Shown here: piece by piece, positions 1 through 10,208 of the stretch
How positions within the stretch are numbered: position 1 is the first letter of the stretch
How the letters are laid out: each line of letters starts with the position of its first letter
Assembly (NCBI GenBank): GCA_037952775.1
Contig: JBANAY010000003.1
Location: 35,278,001 to 35,342,000 of the forward strand
Source: Clonostachys chloroleuca
Taxonomy: Eukaryota > Ascomycota > Sordariomycetes > Hypocreales > Bionectriaceae
Length of the DNA stretch: 64,000 nucleotides
Direction: 5' to 3'
Made by a program: the position numbers and the translations under genes
The notes under the pieces: generated by a model
Told to the model about the DNA's origin: nothing
Database searches by the model: none
The model's input: only the letters and a program-made list of their open reading frames with translations

Positions 1-2686
1 TCTTACTTCGTCCCTTTATTATATCCGGTCTATGCTGTCTCAATGTATTATCGAAAGCCGCGGCGTTCGGCTCTTCCCAACTCATTCCTACAACGCAATC
101 TGGAGCTCGGGATTTCTCATTTCGTCACATATCACCGTCAGCCTCAAGGACCCTTGTGCCTCACTCCAAGACAGGGCCATCTCTGCCAACATGCCAAGAA
201 GCCACAATCTGACTGTGGAGGGTGGCTGCTGCGTACAACAACCACCAGAGCATCGTGAGAGGGTCCGAGGCAAAATGCGTCCCATGCTCTTGCTCTCTGG
301 TGTGGGGGTGGCCCACACCTGCACCTCTCCTAACAATCCCTCATGGTTCTGAGGCTGCACAAGCATTGGATTGGCCTCCCAGAGAGTAACTCCAACCTTT
401 TCTTTTCTTCCTTTTCTTTTCCTCGTCTTCCATGTACATCCAAACTAAAGAGAGCATGTTGACAGCGAAATTGATTGGCGTAATCCTTGATATTCTGAAC
501 ATGGGAGTGGCCCACCGATACCCATATCAGCCTATGACGTTGAAAGCTTTACTTGCTCCATGACACACAGTCAAACACGGATTTGACTCTAACCTTTTTT
601 TTTTCAAAGCTCTCATGCTTCATTTGCAGCATTCGTGCGCTCGGGTTGCTGCGTCTGGCCCTGTTCTGGCACGATCAATATGTTGCCTAGCCTTCCTGAC
701 CTGTACCCCTCTCCCTCTTCTGTCCATCAACACACTCCTCCTCTTATTTTTTGATTTTCCTTTTTTGAACATTTCCTGGTATCTTCTTCTATTAGTCCAC
801 AACAGTGTCCCAGACTCCACAAGTGTACAACAGTGCCCATTCCACACACCCTCTCCTCTCGTTACAGGCTACCAATTATTTGTCATACTATCTTAAATCA
901 AAGTGCTACACCTCCTTTATCATGTGTAGGCCCCATGCCTACGAGTGTGACAGACCAGTCAGACATCATGGTTATCTCGCATGTCCCAGTCCACGCCGGC
1001 CCGTGATACGCGGATATGCGGATACCAAAACTAACCTACCTTAGACCGAGCAGACTTTCCAAGGAATGTTGTCTGCCTGTGGTCCAAAAATTCGAGTTTA
1101 TTTTCTCGTACAAGGATTCTGTCACGGGATCTGTGCCGTCCCTTGTCTAGCCTCGCTCTACATCTTCGCAGAACCGCTTGACTCCCTTGTCTGCTCTTCA
1201 CTCTGCCCTTTATTCTTACCTTTGACTCAACAAATATTATCAGCATGCCACTTTTCAAGTAACTCGTACCACCTGGTACAATACCTTGCTGAGACAGTGA
1301 CTGATTTTCCGGAGGGTCCGCACCGGCCTGGTAACCAAGCATTTGCAGGGTCTGGACTCTGGCATAAGGCTTGCAGGGGCAGGACCAATTGGAACGCCCT
1401 AAGAAGACGTACAAGGGAGTGATTCTGGAATAAATATGGAAACCGTCCAGGATGTATGAGATCCAGCCGAAGAAGTAAGCCCGATCTCGCCCTGCAACCA
1501 CGATACAAGGTTTTCCCCACATGCGCCCACGATCACCAAAGTCCCTAAAAGCAAGTAAGTTCACCTGTAAACAAAGGGACGAGTCCGAGGGAGCATACCA
1601 AGCTGCCTCTTATGGCTTCCTCTGTTGCTTTGCACCCATCAGACACGCAGCCGATCTACATCATACAAGATATCCAAAGAAACCACGATATATGGACTCC
1701 TCCAGGCCCAAGGCAGACAAGAAGCTGTTGATTTTGAGTCCCACACCTCATCGGCTTGAATTAAAAGCAGATCGCACTACCCTACCGCTTATCTCAAGCC
1801 TTGCGGGTATTCCCCAACTCTTGGTGAGCCCCACAGACGCTCGTCCCATCCCCTTCACACCGCACGCCTTCCTTTCCCCAGAAATGTAGCGTGAAATCCT
1901 GGTCAGCAAGAATATCTTGGTTGGGTGTGGGAAGGATCAAATGTTTCATTGATCTATCATGCTTCAGGCTTAGTTTCTACGCCTGTGTTCTGGCTTTAGA
2001 CAAGCTGGCATCCAACACCCCCTTCTGCACACCCCAGTAACTTTTCATCCATCCGTCCATTTTTTCTTGTACAAGTCTCAGACCTCCGAATCTCGGTTGG
2101 TTATTTCCAAACCCCTTCACCTAAACAAGGAAATGTGAATAGCAGTGTACCAGAATTCCCCTCTGTTCAGCAAGCCTCTGTCTGAAAATGTCCCAGATCT
2201 GCACTCCCAACGCCAATAGTTTCCCAAACCTGACCAATTCGCTTTTTGTGATTATTCAACCACTAATCTTAATCTGGTTTTGTGTGTGTCCCAAGTAGAG
2301 TGAGGCATTTGGCGATGATGGGAATTTCTGCCACCCGTCACACCCAGTAGCTTTCCCCTCCCACCCAAATATCAAAAAAAAAAAATGTACATTTTCAGCT
2401 CTCTCTCTCGTATGTAAATTTTACTTTCTTTTCCCGCCACCGAGACCTTCTTCCCCGCGAGGCGGTCGTTCCTTGACCTGACGCCCTTTGTACTTTCACT
2501 CGCGTGCGAACCACGCGAGAGAGTGACTTGGTTCGCCAGGTATCGTCACATGCCCTCCGTGGAGATTTACTTCATGCCGTTGTCGGCTGGGGGGATTTCA
2601 GCATCCAGCCGATCTGAGATACCTGTTTATGATTCTCAGTCGCTTCAGTGAGGCTAGAAGGACTGGATCGGTGGCTTGGGATGCGG
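1..2686. other. Gene-free stretch upstream of the velvet-like gene
   Basis: I see no convincing gene here. The longest open frame (1031-1564, minus, 177 codons) shows no family resemblance, no domain-like pattern and no supporting splice sites. The sequence is pyrimidine-rich on the plus strand, with T runs near 595-605 and an A run near 2375-2385. The right end holds a perfect inverted repeat (2499-2519) and a TATA box (2687-2693), both listed separately, so at least the last few hundred bases are probably promoter and 5' leader of the velvet-like gene. Confidence 0.6.
2499..2519. repeat. Perfect 8-bp inverted repeat with 5-nt spacer
   Basis: CTCGCGTG at 2499-2506 is followed by the spacer CGAAC and its exact reverse complement CACGCGAG at 2512-2519. 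The repeat lies about 190 bp upstream of a TATA box and 316 bp upstream of the velvet-like start codon. The size and symmetry fit a dimeric transcription-factor site. No factor can be named from the sequence. Confidence 0.6.
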
Positions 2687-2693
2687 TATAAAG
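2687..2693 (+). promoter_or_regulatory. TATA box of the velvet-like gene
   Basis: TATAAAG lies about 140 bp upstream of the ATG at 2835, followed by a pyrimidine-rich leader (TTTCTTACTTTTCTCC near 2780-2795), as is common in filamentous fungal promoters. This is inferred from position and motif only. Confidence 0.5.
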
Positions 2694-2834
2694 AGGGCTG
2701 ATGATTCCCGAGAGATCTTGCTCGTTTCCATCGACACCAGCCAACCTAGCAGTAGACTTCCTCTAGATCTCGTATTCTTTCTTACTTTTCTCCAATAAAC
2801 GGAATCTCTTCCCCTGGCAAGCCTTTCCTTCGCA

Positions 2835-3377
2835 ATGGCAGAAAGCCTTAACTTCATACTCCAGCCCTCCATCGTTGAAAGGGGAGCCAACTTCAAGAGG
2901 CCCCCCATCATCATCAAGTTTGAGAACTTCCCCGCTGGTTACAGCTACTTCTCGGCAAAAATCTGCCTAAAGGACGAGAATGATGAGAGATATGTGAAAG
3001 AGTCTCTTGGCGGTGCGACTATAGCGTCCCCCATCTTCGACGACGCCAACAACGCGTGCTACTTCAAGATCCGGCACACCAATATCAGGGCCAAGGGAAG
3101 ATTTCGTATCGAGGTCCAGGTGTTTGGCATTCCTACGAATCCCGAGCATGGGCAGTCATACTTAACCCACAACTGCTCCAGCCCCATCAAGGTTGTTAGC
3201 CGCGATCCTGAGGTTCGCCTCAGTAAGTTCTATTTTCAGAGTTTCCCCCCATATGTTCTTACTTTTTCGTAATTCGTTACATATACACCATTCCAAGTAT
3301 ATCATTCGATATATACTAACAGTGGTATAGGCAACCAGGAGAGAGCTCTCATAAGTTGGATCAAGTCTCTGGAGTAA
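2835..3377 (+). CDS. Minimal velvet-like domain protein, 144 aa
   Basis: Two exons, 2835-3222 and 3331-3377; the intron has donor GTAAGT, branch ATACTAAC and acceptor GGTATAG, and the phases match (phase 1). The protein is essentially one beta-rich domain. The order of motifs follows the velvet fold: a KRPPIIIKF segment like the DPPPIVQL strand of velvet proteins (about residues 21-29), GGATIASPIFDD (about 58-69) like the L-V-SSP block, then CYFKIRHTNIRAKGRFRIEVQVFG (in pieces, about 72-96) like the CFFxFPDLSxRTxGxFRLRFxL block, then a short SSPIKVVS strand and a C-terminal helix. Velvet regulators (VeA, VelB, VosA, VelC) control development and secondary metabolism and are usually 300-600 aa; this one lacks any PEST, NLS or transactivation region. 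Family assignment is by motif pattern and the protein is divergent. Its function is unknown; it could bind other velvet proteins. Confidence 0.65.
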
Positions 3378-3996
3378 GAAGCCCGCGGCTTCCTATCTCC
3401 TCCTTTTCTTCATCTTCCTGTCGAAGATGGATTGTGTAACCCCTGGAGCGGTGAGGCTTTGATCCAAAGGGTTTATTTTTGATTAGTCGAGTGCTTTCGG
3501 TGATGTTTCGAGGTTTGGATAAATACATGGTCACCCAAGGAGTTCTTGGCGAACAATTTAGATACCATAGCCAAAGCGATAGACTGATTGACAGAACAAT
3601 GCGAATTGGATCCTTAGAAAGCCCTCCCTCTGTGTGACATTGTTGCCTTACCATCATGACAAAAAAAAAATACCGCTATTCTACTCATCGATTTTGTAGT
3701 ACACTCAACCAACATGGTGAGAGCCTCACTTATTGAGGTCTAGGGTGGGTCGTCCTCCACGTGCACGCGCCACATCCCCCAACCGCCACAGAGCCACTTC
3801 GCCACACCTTTGTCGCAAATTTCTCGTGTGCAGTAATAAACGCCCGTTGATTTGGCAGCGTCCTTGCGTATCATAGGCGCCTCACTTGCTTTGGATTTTG
3901 CCAGTTTGGCTTCGCCTATATCCTGCTTGTAAATACTTCTTTTCTTCCTGTTTTATCTCCCCCCCCCCCCCGAGGCAGCCACGTGCGGCGTTTATT
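3378..3996. other. Intergenic, 3' region of the velvet-like gene and leader of the CCDC25-like gene
   Basis: No gene is visible. An A run (3661-3670) may mark the 3' end of the velvet-like transcript. A 13-C tract at 3959-3971 lies 25 nt upstream of the next start codon, inside its probable 5' leader. Confidence 0.5.
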
Positions 3997-5083
3997 ATGG
4001 TTTACTACTTCACCTCCAACGTCGTTGAGCCCTCGGGCTTCATCTACGTTGGCAAGGACAAGTTCGAGAGTCAGCACCCTCCTTGCCCCTGAGCCATCTG
4101 TTTTCAATACGAGCTCACACTCAAAGTAGACGAGGACCTCATCAAGTACGGCTGGGAAGAGGATGTCTGGTATGTCGGCTTCGCACCTGGCCTTTGCCCC
4201 TCCATTCCCCGCCTTCCGTTCACGAACTGATATGAGATACAGGGTAGGTAGATTTTGATAGAGACAGGATAATCGACGATGAAGAGCAGGAGAATGACTG
4301 ATGGCTCCTTTCTCTGGCGTAATGTAGTTCCACGTCGACAAGCTCTCCAGCGCCCACATCTACCTCCGCATGAGAGACGGCCAGGAGTGGGACAAGCTGC
4401 CGCAGGAGCTCCTGGTCGACCTGGCCCAGCTCACCAAGGCAAACTCCATTGAGGGTAACGCGTCCCATCACATCACATCCCCCCGGGGTAGTGTGCCTGC
4501 TGACCCCCACGATGCAGGCAACAAGAAGGACAACATCACCATCATCTACACCCCATGGGCGAACCTCAAGAAGGACGGCTCCATGGACGTCGGCCAAGTC
4601 AGCTTCAAGGACCATCGCCAGGTAGGTGGTTCATCTTGAGGGTTTTTCAAAGGAAGAATTCACCCTCACACAGGGGTTTTACTTGTCGCGTAGGTCAAGC
4701 GCATCCTCGTGGCCCAGCGCGAGAACCCCATCGTCAACCGGCTCAACAAGACAAAGGTGGAGAAGAAGCCCGACTTCAAGCAGGAGAAGGACGACCGCCT
4801 CCGGGAGCTCCGCAAGCGAGACCAGGCAGCACAGCTTATATACGGGTCAGTTACCCTTCCATCCCCCCTTCCCGTTGTACCAATTGGTCATTCAGTACGA
4901 AAACTAAATGGGTCTCCTTGTTTTTGAGACGTGCAGAAAAAGGAAGAGGCCAAACAAGCCAAGGAGTGGCAGGAGAAGAAGTATCAAAAGGATCATGCTT
5001 ATGATGACCTGTTCACGGACGACAACATGGCTGCTTCTAGTAACCAGGAGAGAAGCGCCGACTGGGAGGATGACTTCATGTAG
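3997..5083 (+). CDS. CCDC25/Jlp2-type NFACT-R (DUF814) protein, about 214 aa
   Basis: The protein opens [20 protein letters not shown], continues through [40 protein letters not shown] and [14 protein letters not shown], and ends WEDDFM. This is the full-length pattern of human CCDC25 (208 aa) and yeast Jlp2: an NFACT-R domain (about 1-130) followed by a charged helix. Exons: 3997-4069, 4130-4169, a possible single-base exon at 4243, 4328-4454, 4518-4621, 4694-4845 and 4937-5083. The conserved W-F (residues 38-39) requires one G between 4169 and 4328; base 4243 supplies it, flanked by ATACAG and GTAGGT. At the last intron the strong donor GTCAGT (4846) leaves the frame one base short; a sixth A in the run at 4937 would restore KKEEAK, while weaker donors (4850 or 4877) also keep frame. 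The family is linked to tRNA/ribosome-associated binding (NFACT-R) and, in animals, to a DNA-sensing membrane role; the fungal role is unknown. Confidence 0.9.
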
Positions 5084-5286
5084 CCAATTCAGCGTCAATT
5101 TATATTTAAACAAAGGATATTCAAAATGATTCCATCCACCGTTTCCTTTTCATTTCAACCTGTCCAAGATTCCCTAGAAACATATTCCGATTTGGTATTT
5201 CCTCCCAAAATAAAAACAAATGCGACAATATTGCAGACAATACCAGTGTATCATCTGGCATAAACCAATAACAAAGAAAATCCAAC

Positions 5287-8200
5287 CTAGCCGCTGACAC
5301 CGATGCCACAATCAACTCGAAGCTCTTTCATTGTGCGATTGAGGGCGGCGATATTACCCTGAGAGCTCATCCGGAGTGAGCTCGAGGCATCTTGGCCGCT
5401 AACTCGGCCGTTGCTGGGTGGGGTTTGTGAGATTTTGGACAGCGTAGGGGCAACTTCGTCTTCACAAAAGTCTGTTTCATCTTCGCCATCAGAGGTTGAT
5501 CCATGATATCGCCCCATCTTCTGGACGGCGGATTGGGCAGAGGAGAGTATTACCTCGCCTGTAGGTAGCTTGATCTCGGTAGCGTCCAGAGTCTCAGCAA
5601 TGTCCATGAGCAGCACGTCCATGGGGCAGATGTACGCAACGCGCTTGCGCTGACTCCAGGCAAGAACATGGCCACAAAGCTGACCATTGCGATGATCAAC
5701 GACCCATGCTCCACTATCTCCTGGTATACCGATCGGGGCCCTTCGGCCCTCATCATGCTCTGGTATCTTGGAGGCAGGAAGGCTTGCGACCTGATATGTG
5801 TGACTCGGTGAAGTGCGTCCGTAGATTTTGACGCTGGTCAGTGTAGGCAAGATCTGGCCTGTTTGTAGTCCACTTGTCCTAGCGACACACTGCACCTCCA
5901 GCCCAGGAAGGGATGAAAAGGGAGCGACCGCAGTAGGATGCAGAATGGCACTTGCTTTTGACTGTACTGTTGTGAAGCCTTTTGAGCGAGGAATGAAGTT
6001 GTCCTCTGGAACGCGATCGGAAGAGAACTCAAACAAAGCCCAGTCCACCTCGTGGACCAGCCCGTTGACTTCCTTTCGACGAATTCCACTCGAGGCGAAC
6101 ATCTCTCCGAGGCTGAAGGTATCTAGATGGTCCTCATCCTCAGTCTCGCTCGAAGGATAAAAGCCCTCCTCAACATCATCAAGCGCTGGCTGCGTGACAA
6201 TATATCCGTCGCCACAGCCAGGCTCAATACCAGGAATGTCACCAGGCTCAAATGAATCCTCGTCCTCGTCCTCGTCGTCGCCCCAGTCACTGGTTATATC
6301 TGATTCAGAGTATGCCTCGGATTCCGTATCTGAAAGCTCGTAGGAGAAGTCATCATCGGCGCTGCTGCCGGCAACTGACTGATCAAACCATTCATGGCCT
6401 GGTACAGCACTGCTCCTAGTGGGCTCGTCTTGGCCAAAATCTCGATCTGGGTCATCAAGCATGTGGTGGACTGTCATTCCATATACCTTGTCATCGACAA
6501 GCACAAGTCCACCGAAGCTGACAGGAGGTAAGTGTCGATCGCCAATCCATGCTCCAATGCTTGCGCCATTCCCTGGTCTTTGTTGGAACTCAGGATTGAT
6601 GGCATCCATCTCCCCATCGTCGGCATTGTCGGCTGAAACGTGGCTTCTATTCGCCATAGACCGAACAGGAACCGATGAATCTCTGCGAGAGCGCAGCACT
6701 TGTCCTCGGCACACCTTCAAAGCAAAGCCGGTCGACTCGTCGAATAAATCTCCAACGCGCTTCTTGAGAATTGCACGGACTTTGCCAACAGATGTACATA
6801 CAACAAGGACTGTGGGCTTCGTCATCGCGGGCGAGGGCCCAACGGATTCCAAGGATATTTCGACAGACTCCGGATGTTTGCGGTAAAATTGTTTCAGGGC
6901 GAGATTGATTTGAGGCATGAGGATTGTATTCCACTTGTCGACGGCATCGGGTGGGAGAGGAATGTGTGGATATAGCTTTAGCTTGGCTTCAGATTTACTT
7001 GCCGCCTTCTGCCGGGCATCTGCAATTGAAAAGGTCAGCTTCAACAAATCGAGTGTGAAATAAATCGAGCACTTGAGTGGGATTTCTTACCAAGGTCGTG
7101 TGTCTCAACCTTGACAGCTTCTCTGCCTTTGGTGATCGGATCGGGGGTGGCGGGGGTGGTGTAAATAACGCCGGCGACTTGACATCTCGCAAGTCTTTGG
7201 AGGATCCTACAGGAGGGGGAGTAGCTAATGACAGCTTGGATTGGGATTTAGGCTGACTCTGTGGCAGCTCAGAGTTGGTTTTGTCATCCAACTCATTGTC
7301 GCCATCCAAGATGCAGCAAGCTTCGAGACATTTAGATACTTTTGTCTGGGCTGACGAAAGTAGATCCTCGATGGAAGAATTTCCCAACTTTCCCTGCTCC
7401 GTCACGGAGTAGCATGCCTGCACCGCCCGTGTATACAAGGATCCGCACTTCTGCGAGAGCTGCTTTAGCATCGGCTGAGAAATGGACCCAGAAGCGTTGA
7501 TATTTGTGATGCTTTCCAGAGGAAGCCAGAGCCCAACCGAAAGCAACACTGTCGCCAGTGAGAGTAACTCACGAGTCCGCTCGTCTCCGGCCAATTTCGA
7601 ACCAGGGTACTGAGGCTCTCGTGGGCTCATAAGGGAGGCATCGGCGGAGCCGTTCCCGTCTTCGGGAAAGATGTCAAACGAGGACACCAGCGGTCGCCGA
7701 ACGTCAATTTCCCCAATTGTGACAGTTGGCCCAGTGACAGAGTCGGTGAAGCAGATATTCTTTGGGATTAAGTTGCCGTGGGTGATGCCACGAGCATGCA
7801 TATCAAAGACAGTGTTTGCCAGGTTATGAGCAAGTCTGAACTTAGCTTCGAGGGGAGGCTCTGCGTCTGGTTGGTTGAGAACGTCCGCCAGTGTTGGTAA
7901 GCTGTAGAAGGGATTTTTGGTGACATGTTCAAAAGAAACGGCGTTGAATGATGGTGGAAATCGGTAGACAAGACCAAAGCGGGAGTTTTCTAGATCTTCA
8001 AAATATCCAAGCAGACGAGGCAGACCTGTCCAGGTATTAGGAGACAGCTGAGGGTCCTGTTGAAGGGCGGCGGATAGCTTCTCGAATCGATCCATGGGTG
8101 GCGAGATGCCGGTAATAGAATAAATCGAGTCGTATGTGGCGTACTCCAGTAACAAGGGAGCCCACGGCTCTCGTGCCGTACCGTGGGTGAGCTCAGAGTA

Positions 8201-8857
8201 GGCAGTCTTGCTCATGAAAACCACCTCTCTCTCGATGACACCCTCTTTGCCTTGGCGAGGTCGAAGATGCGTCAAAGAGTCAGGACGTATTGATTGGGGA
8301 GTTTGCATTCGGGTTGACTCGAAAGGCCTAAAATCCTGGCTGGGCGATGGGTCCTTTGGCGGGACCTTGGGTGCTGGACGCGGAGTTGCCCCCATCGACC
8401 GAGTACGGGATAGATCGTAAAGTGTGTCGATGGAGGAGGTCAGGTCGCGAACCAGGTCTTCGAACCGAGTCTTGTCCCATCGAACGAGAGGAGGTTTGCG
8501 ATCTGCAGACGGCCGGTTTGGCTCTGTGAGATGCTTGGAGCTCAGCCACAGAGGTTCCGCTTCTGCCAGAATGTCCTTGATTGTCGACATGACGCTGCCG
8601 ACCACCTCACTCAAGCCTGCGTTTGACAACGACTCATCGATCTCAGCAGACTTGGGATCCGACCATTCAAGTCCCCAGCTCACCAACCGATCCTTTTGAA
8701 TGCGCAGCTTCCGATGCAAGGCCTTGATATCGGGGTCTTCTTCATTCTTAACAGGCTCCTTGACAAAGTCGCTTGACTTCTTGGTGTCGCTGTACAGTCG
8801 GCTAAGCCGCTGCTGGAAGGGCAGCTGGAAGCCGCCGAGAGGGAGAAATGAATCCAT
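5287..8857 (-). CDS. HeLo-like / pseudokinase / trypsin-like protease fusion, 1162 aa
   Basis: Exon 1 is 8857-7091 and exon 2 is 7008-5287; the intron has donor GTAAGA, branch GCTGAC and acceptor CGGCAG, phase 0. Three regions are visible. Residues about 1-150 are helical, with [16 protein letters not shown] (49-65), the pattern of fungal HeLo/HET-S-type N-terminal domains. Residues about 205-450 match the degenerate kinase found in many HeLo proteins: [10 protein letters not shown] (279-288), FGLVYRF, then HGNLIPKN (360-367) in place of the HRDxxxxN catalytic loop, and VSSFDIFP where DFG is expected, so it is probably inactive. Residues about 735-1060 form a trypsin/chymotrypsin-like domain: MTVHHM (His771), VDWALFEF (Asp911) and PGDSGAW (Ser1021) give a full triad, with a long acidic Asp/Glu/Ser insertion between His and Asp. 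No signal peptide is seen, so the protein is presumably cytosolic. Role inferred: regulated cell-death or allorecognition effector. Confidence 0.8.
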
Positions 8858-10208
8858 GGTTACTAACTAAGCTTTACAAGCCGGGGCGAACCTGGAAACA
8901 AGACTCCCAACTTGCAATTTGAGCGCAGTCACGATGGGTAAAATTGCCGCTGACTTGCAACGCTCCGCCACAGCGACTGATTCGTTGGGTAATGCGCAAG
9001 TTAAGCTGGCGTTGGACGCGAAGGAGAAGTGACGGAGATAGACACAGGTGTTGAATGCGATCAATCGTTTAGCGCGCCCATGCCTCGAAGAGCAGTGTTG
9101 GTCGTGCGATTGAGGCCGTTTGATGGCGGTGATGATGCTAGCTGGAGTGTGGTTTCAGACGTCTGGATGCATGCCAAGACCCAGACCCGGGCGCTGCGAC
9201 GAGATATGGACTGGCGGCTGCCGACGGGCACAGCTCTGCAGAACACAGTTAAAGAGCAATGGGACAGAAACCCGGGGCCGCCACGCAACGTCGTAATCCT
9301 GTTGCTGGAATCAGTTTATCCTGGTGCCTGGCAATTGCGATGGCAGCCCGTTGATTCGCTTCAGCCTCTCCCCCGCGGTTCCGCAAACCACAATTCCCTC
9401 CAGAATGCTGCTGCCTGACAGGTCCCCGGCTCTGCGCCTCCCATTGGCTGTATTCAGACTCTAGTGATCCACCCTTGATCCCCGATTATGTAAGGGTACT
9501 GGAACAAATCACGTGACTTGGAGTACCGCCGCAAAATCGCCGCAAGCACATACCATCGATCCAAACCAATCCAATGCTTCCCGGGGAGTGGCTGATGATC
9601 TTCAGACCATAAGACCATAGTCTGCTGTTCAAATTTCCCCTTTCCCCACTCCAGCTCAGTCTTAATAAGATAATTCCCATTTTCATAAAAGCTTGCTTGG
9701 GTGCCTGCCAAACCTAATCTGGGAGCCTATTTTCATCGAGCAAGCCGAGCCAAGCAGGCTTCTATTATGATATCCTATAACAAGCGTATTCGCTCGTTAG
9801 TCCACTAATAAATGACCCAGACACCCTCGGGCCGGTATCTACGCATAGTCCTTTTTTTTATTCCCTCTCTGATACCATCTTCTCGTGACTGCCTAGTCCG
9901 GCGATAAGGTGTAATTACGTATCCCGCCCACACAGCCCCGATCAGTAGAATCATCGTTCGTGTCGTCCAGCATGTATGAATTAATGTTCATATCCTTGAT
10001 GAGTTCCTACCGTTAGTTGCCGTAATACCTTCATCTGAAGCGAGGCAGTATTCACCAGGTAGAGTAGAATGGAGATGTCATACAATTACGGAACTCAACG
10101 TACTCGGCACTAGCCGGCTTCAATATCCATGCAACCAATGCATTCAGACTTATTCAATCATGCCATTCATAAAATAAAATATTATCAAATTTAGTGACGA
10201 CACCGAGC
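8858..10208. other. Intergenic: promoter of the HeLo-type gene and 3' flank of the subtilase gene
   Basis: One open frame (9029-9418, plus, 129 codons) starts 172 bp from the HeLo-type start codon, divergently, but has no recognisable family and I do not call it. The segment 10160-10195 is AT-rich with AATAAA-like sequences and sits just beyond the subtilase stop codon. No other structure is seen. Confidence 0.5.

Noticed and set aside
1031..1564. 177-codon minus-strand open frame near the left edge
   Set aside because: No family resemblance, no introns or neighbours to support it, and overlapping open frames on the other strand.
7590..8475. TTCGA-type tRNA B-box look-alikes
   Set aside because: They lie in coding sequence of the HeLo-type gene, with no matching A box or cloverleaf around them; other TTCGA matches in the window fail the same way.
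9029..9418. 129-codon plus-strand open frame divergent from the HeLo-type gene
   Set aside because: It has no recognisable motif and lies in the promoter zone; it could be real but cannot be supported from sequence alone.
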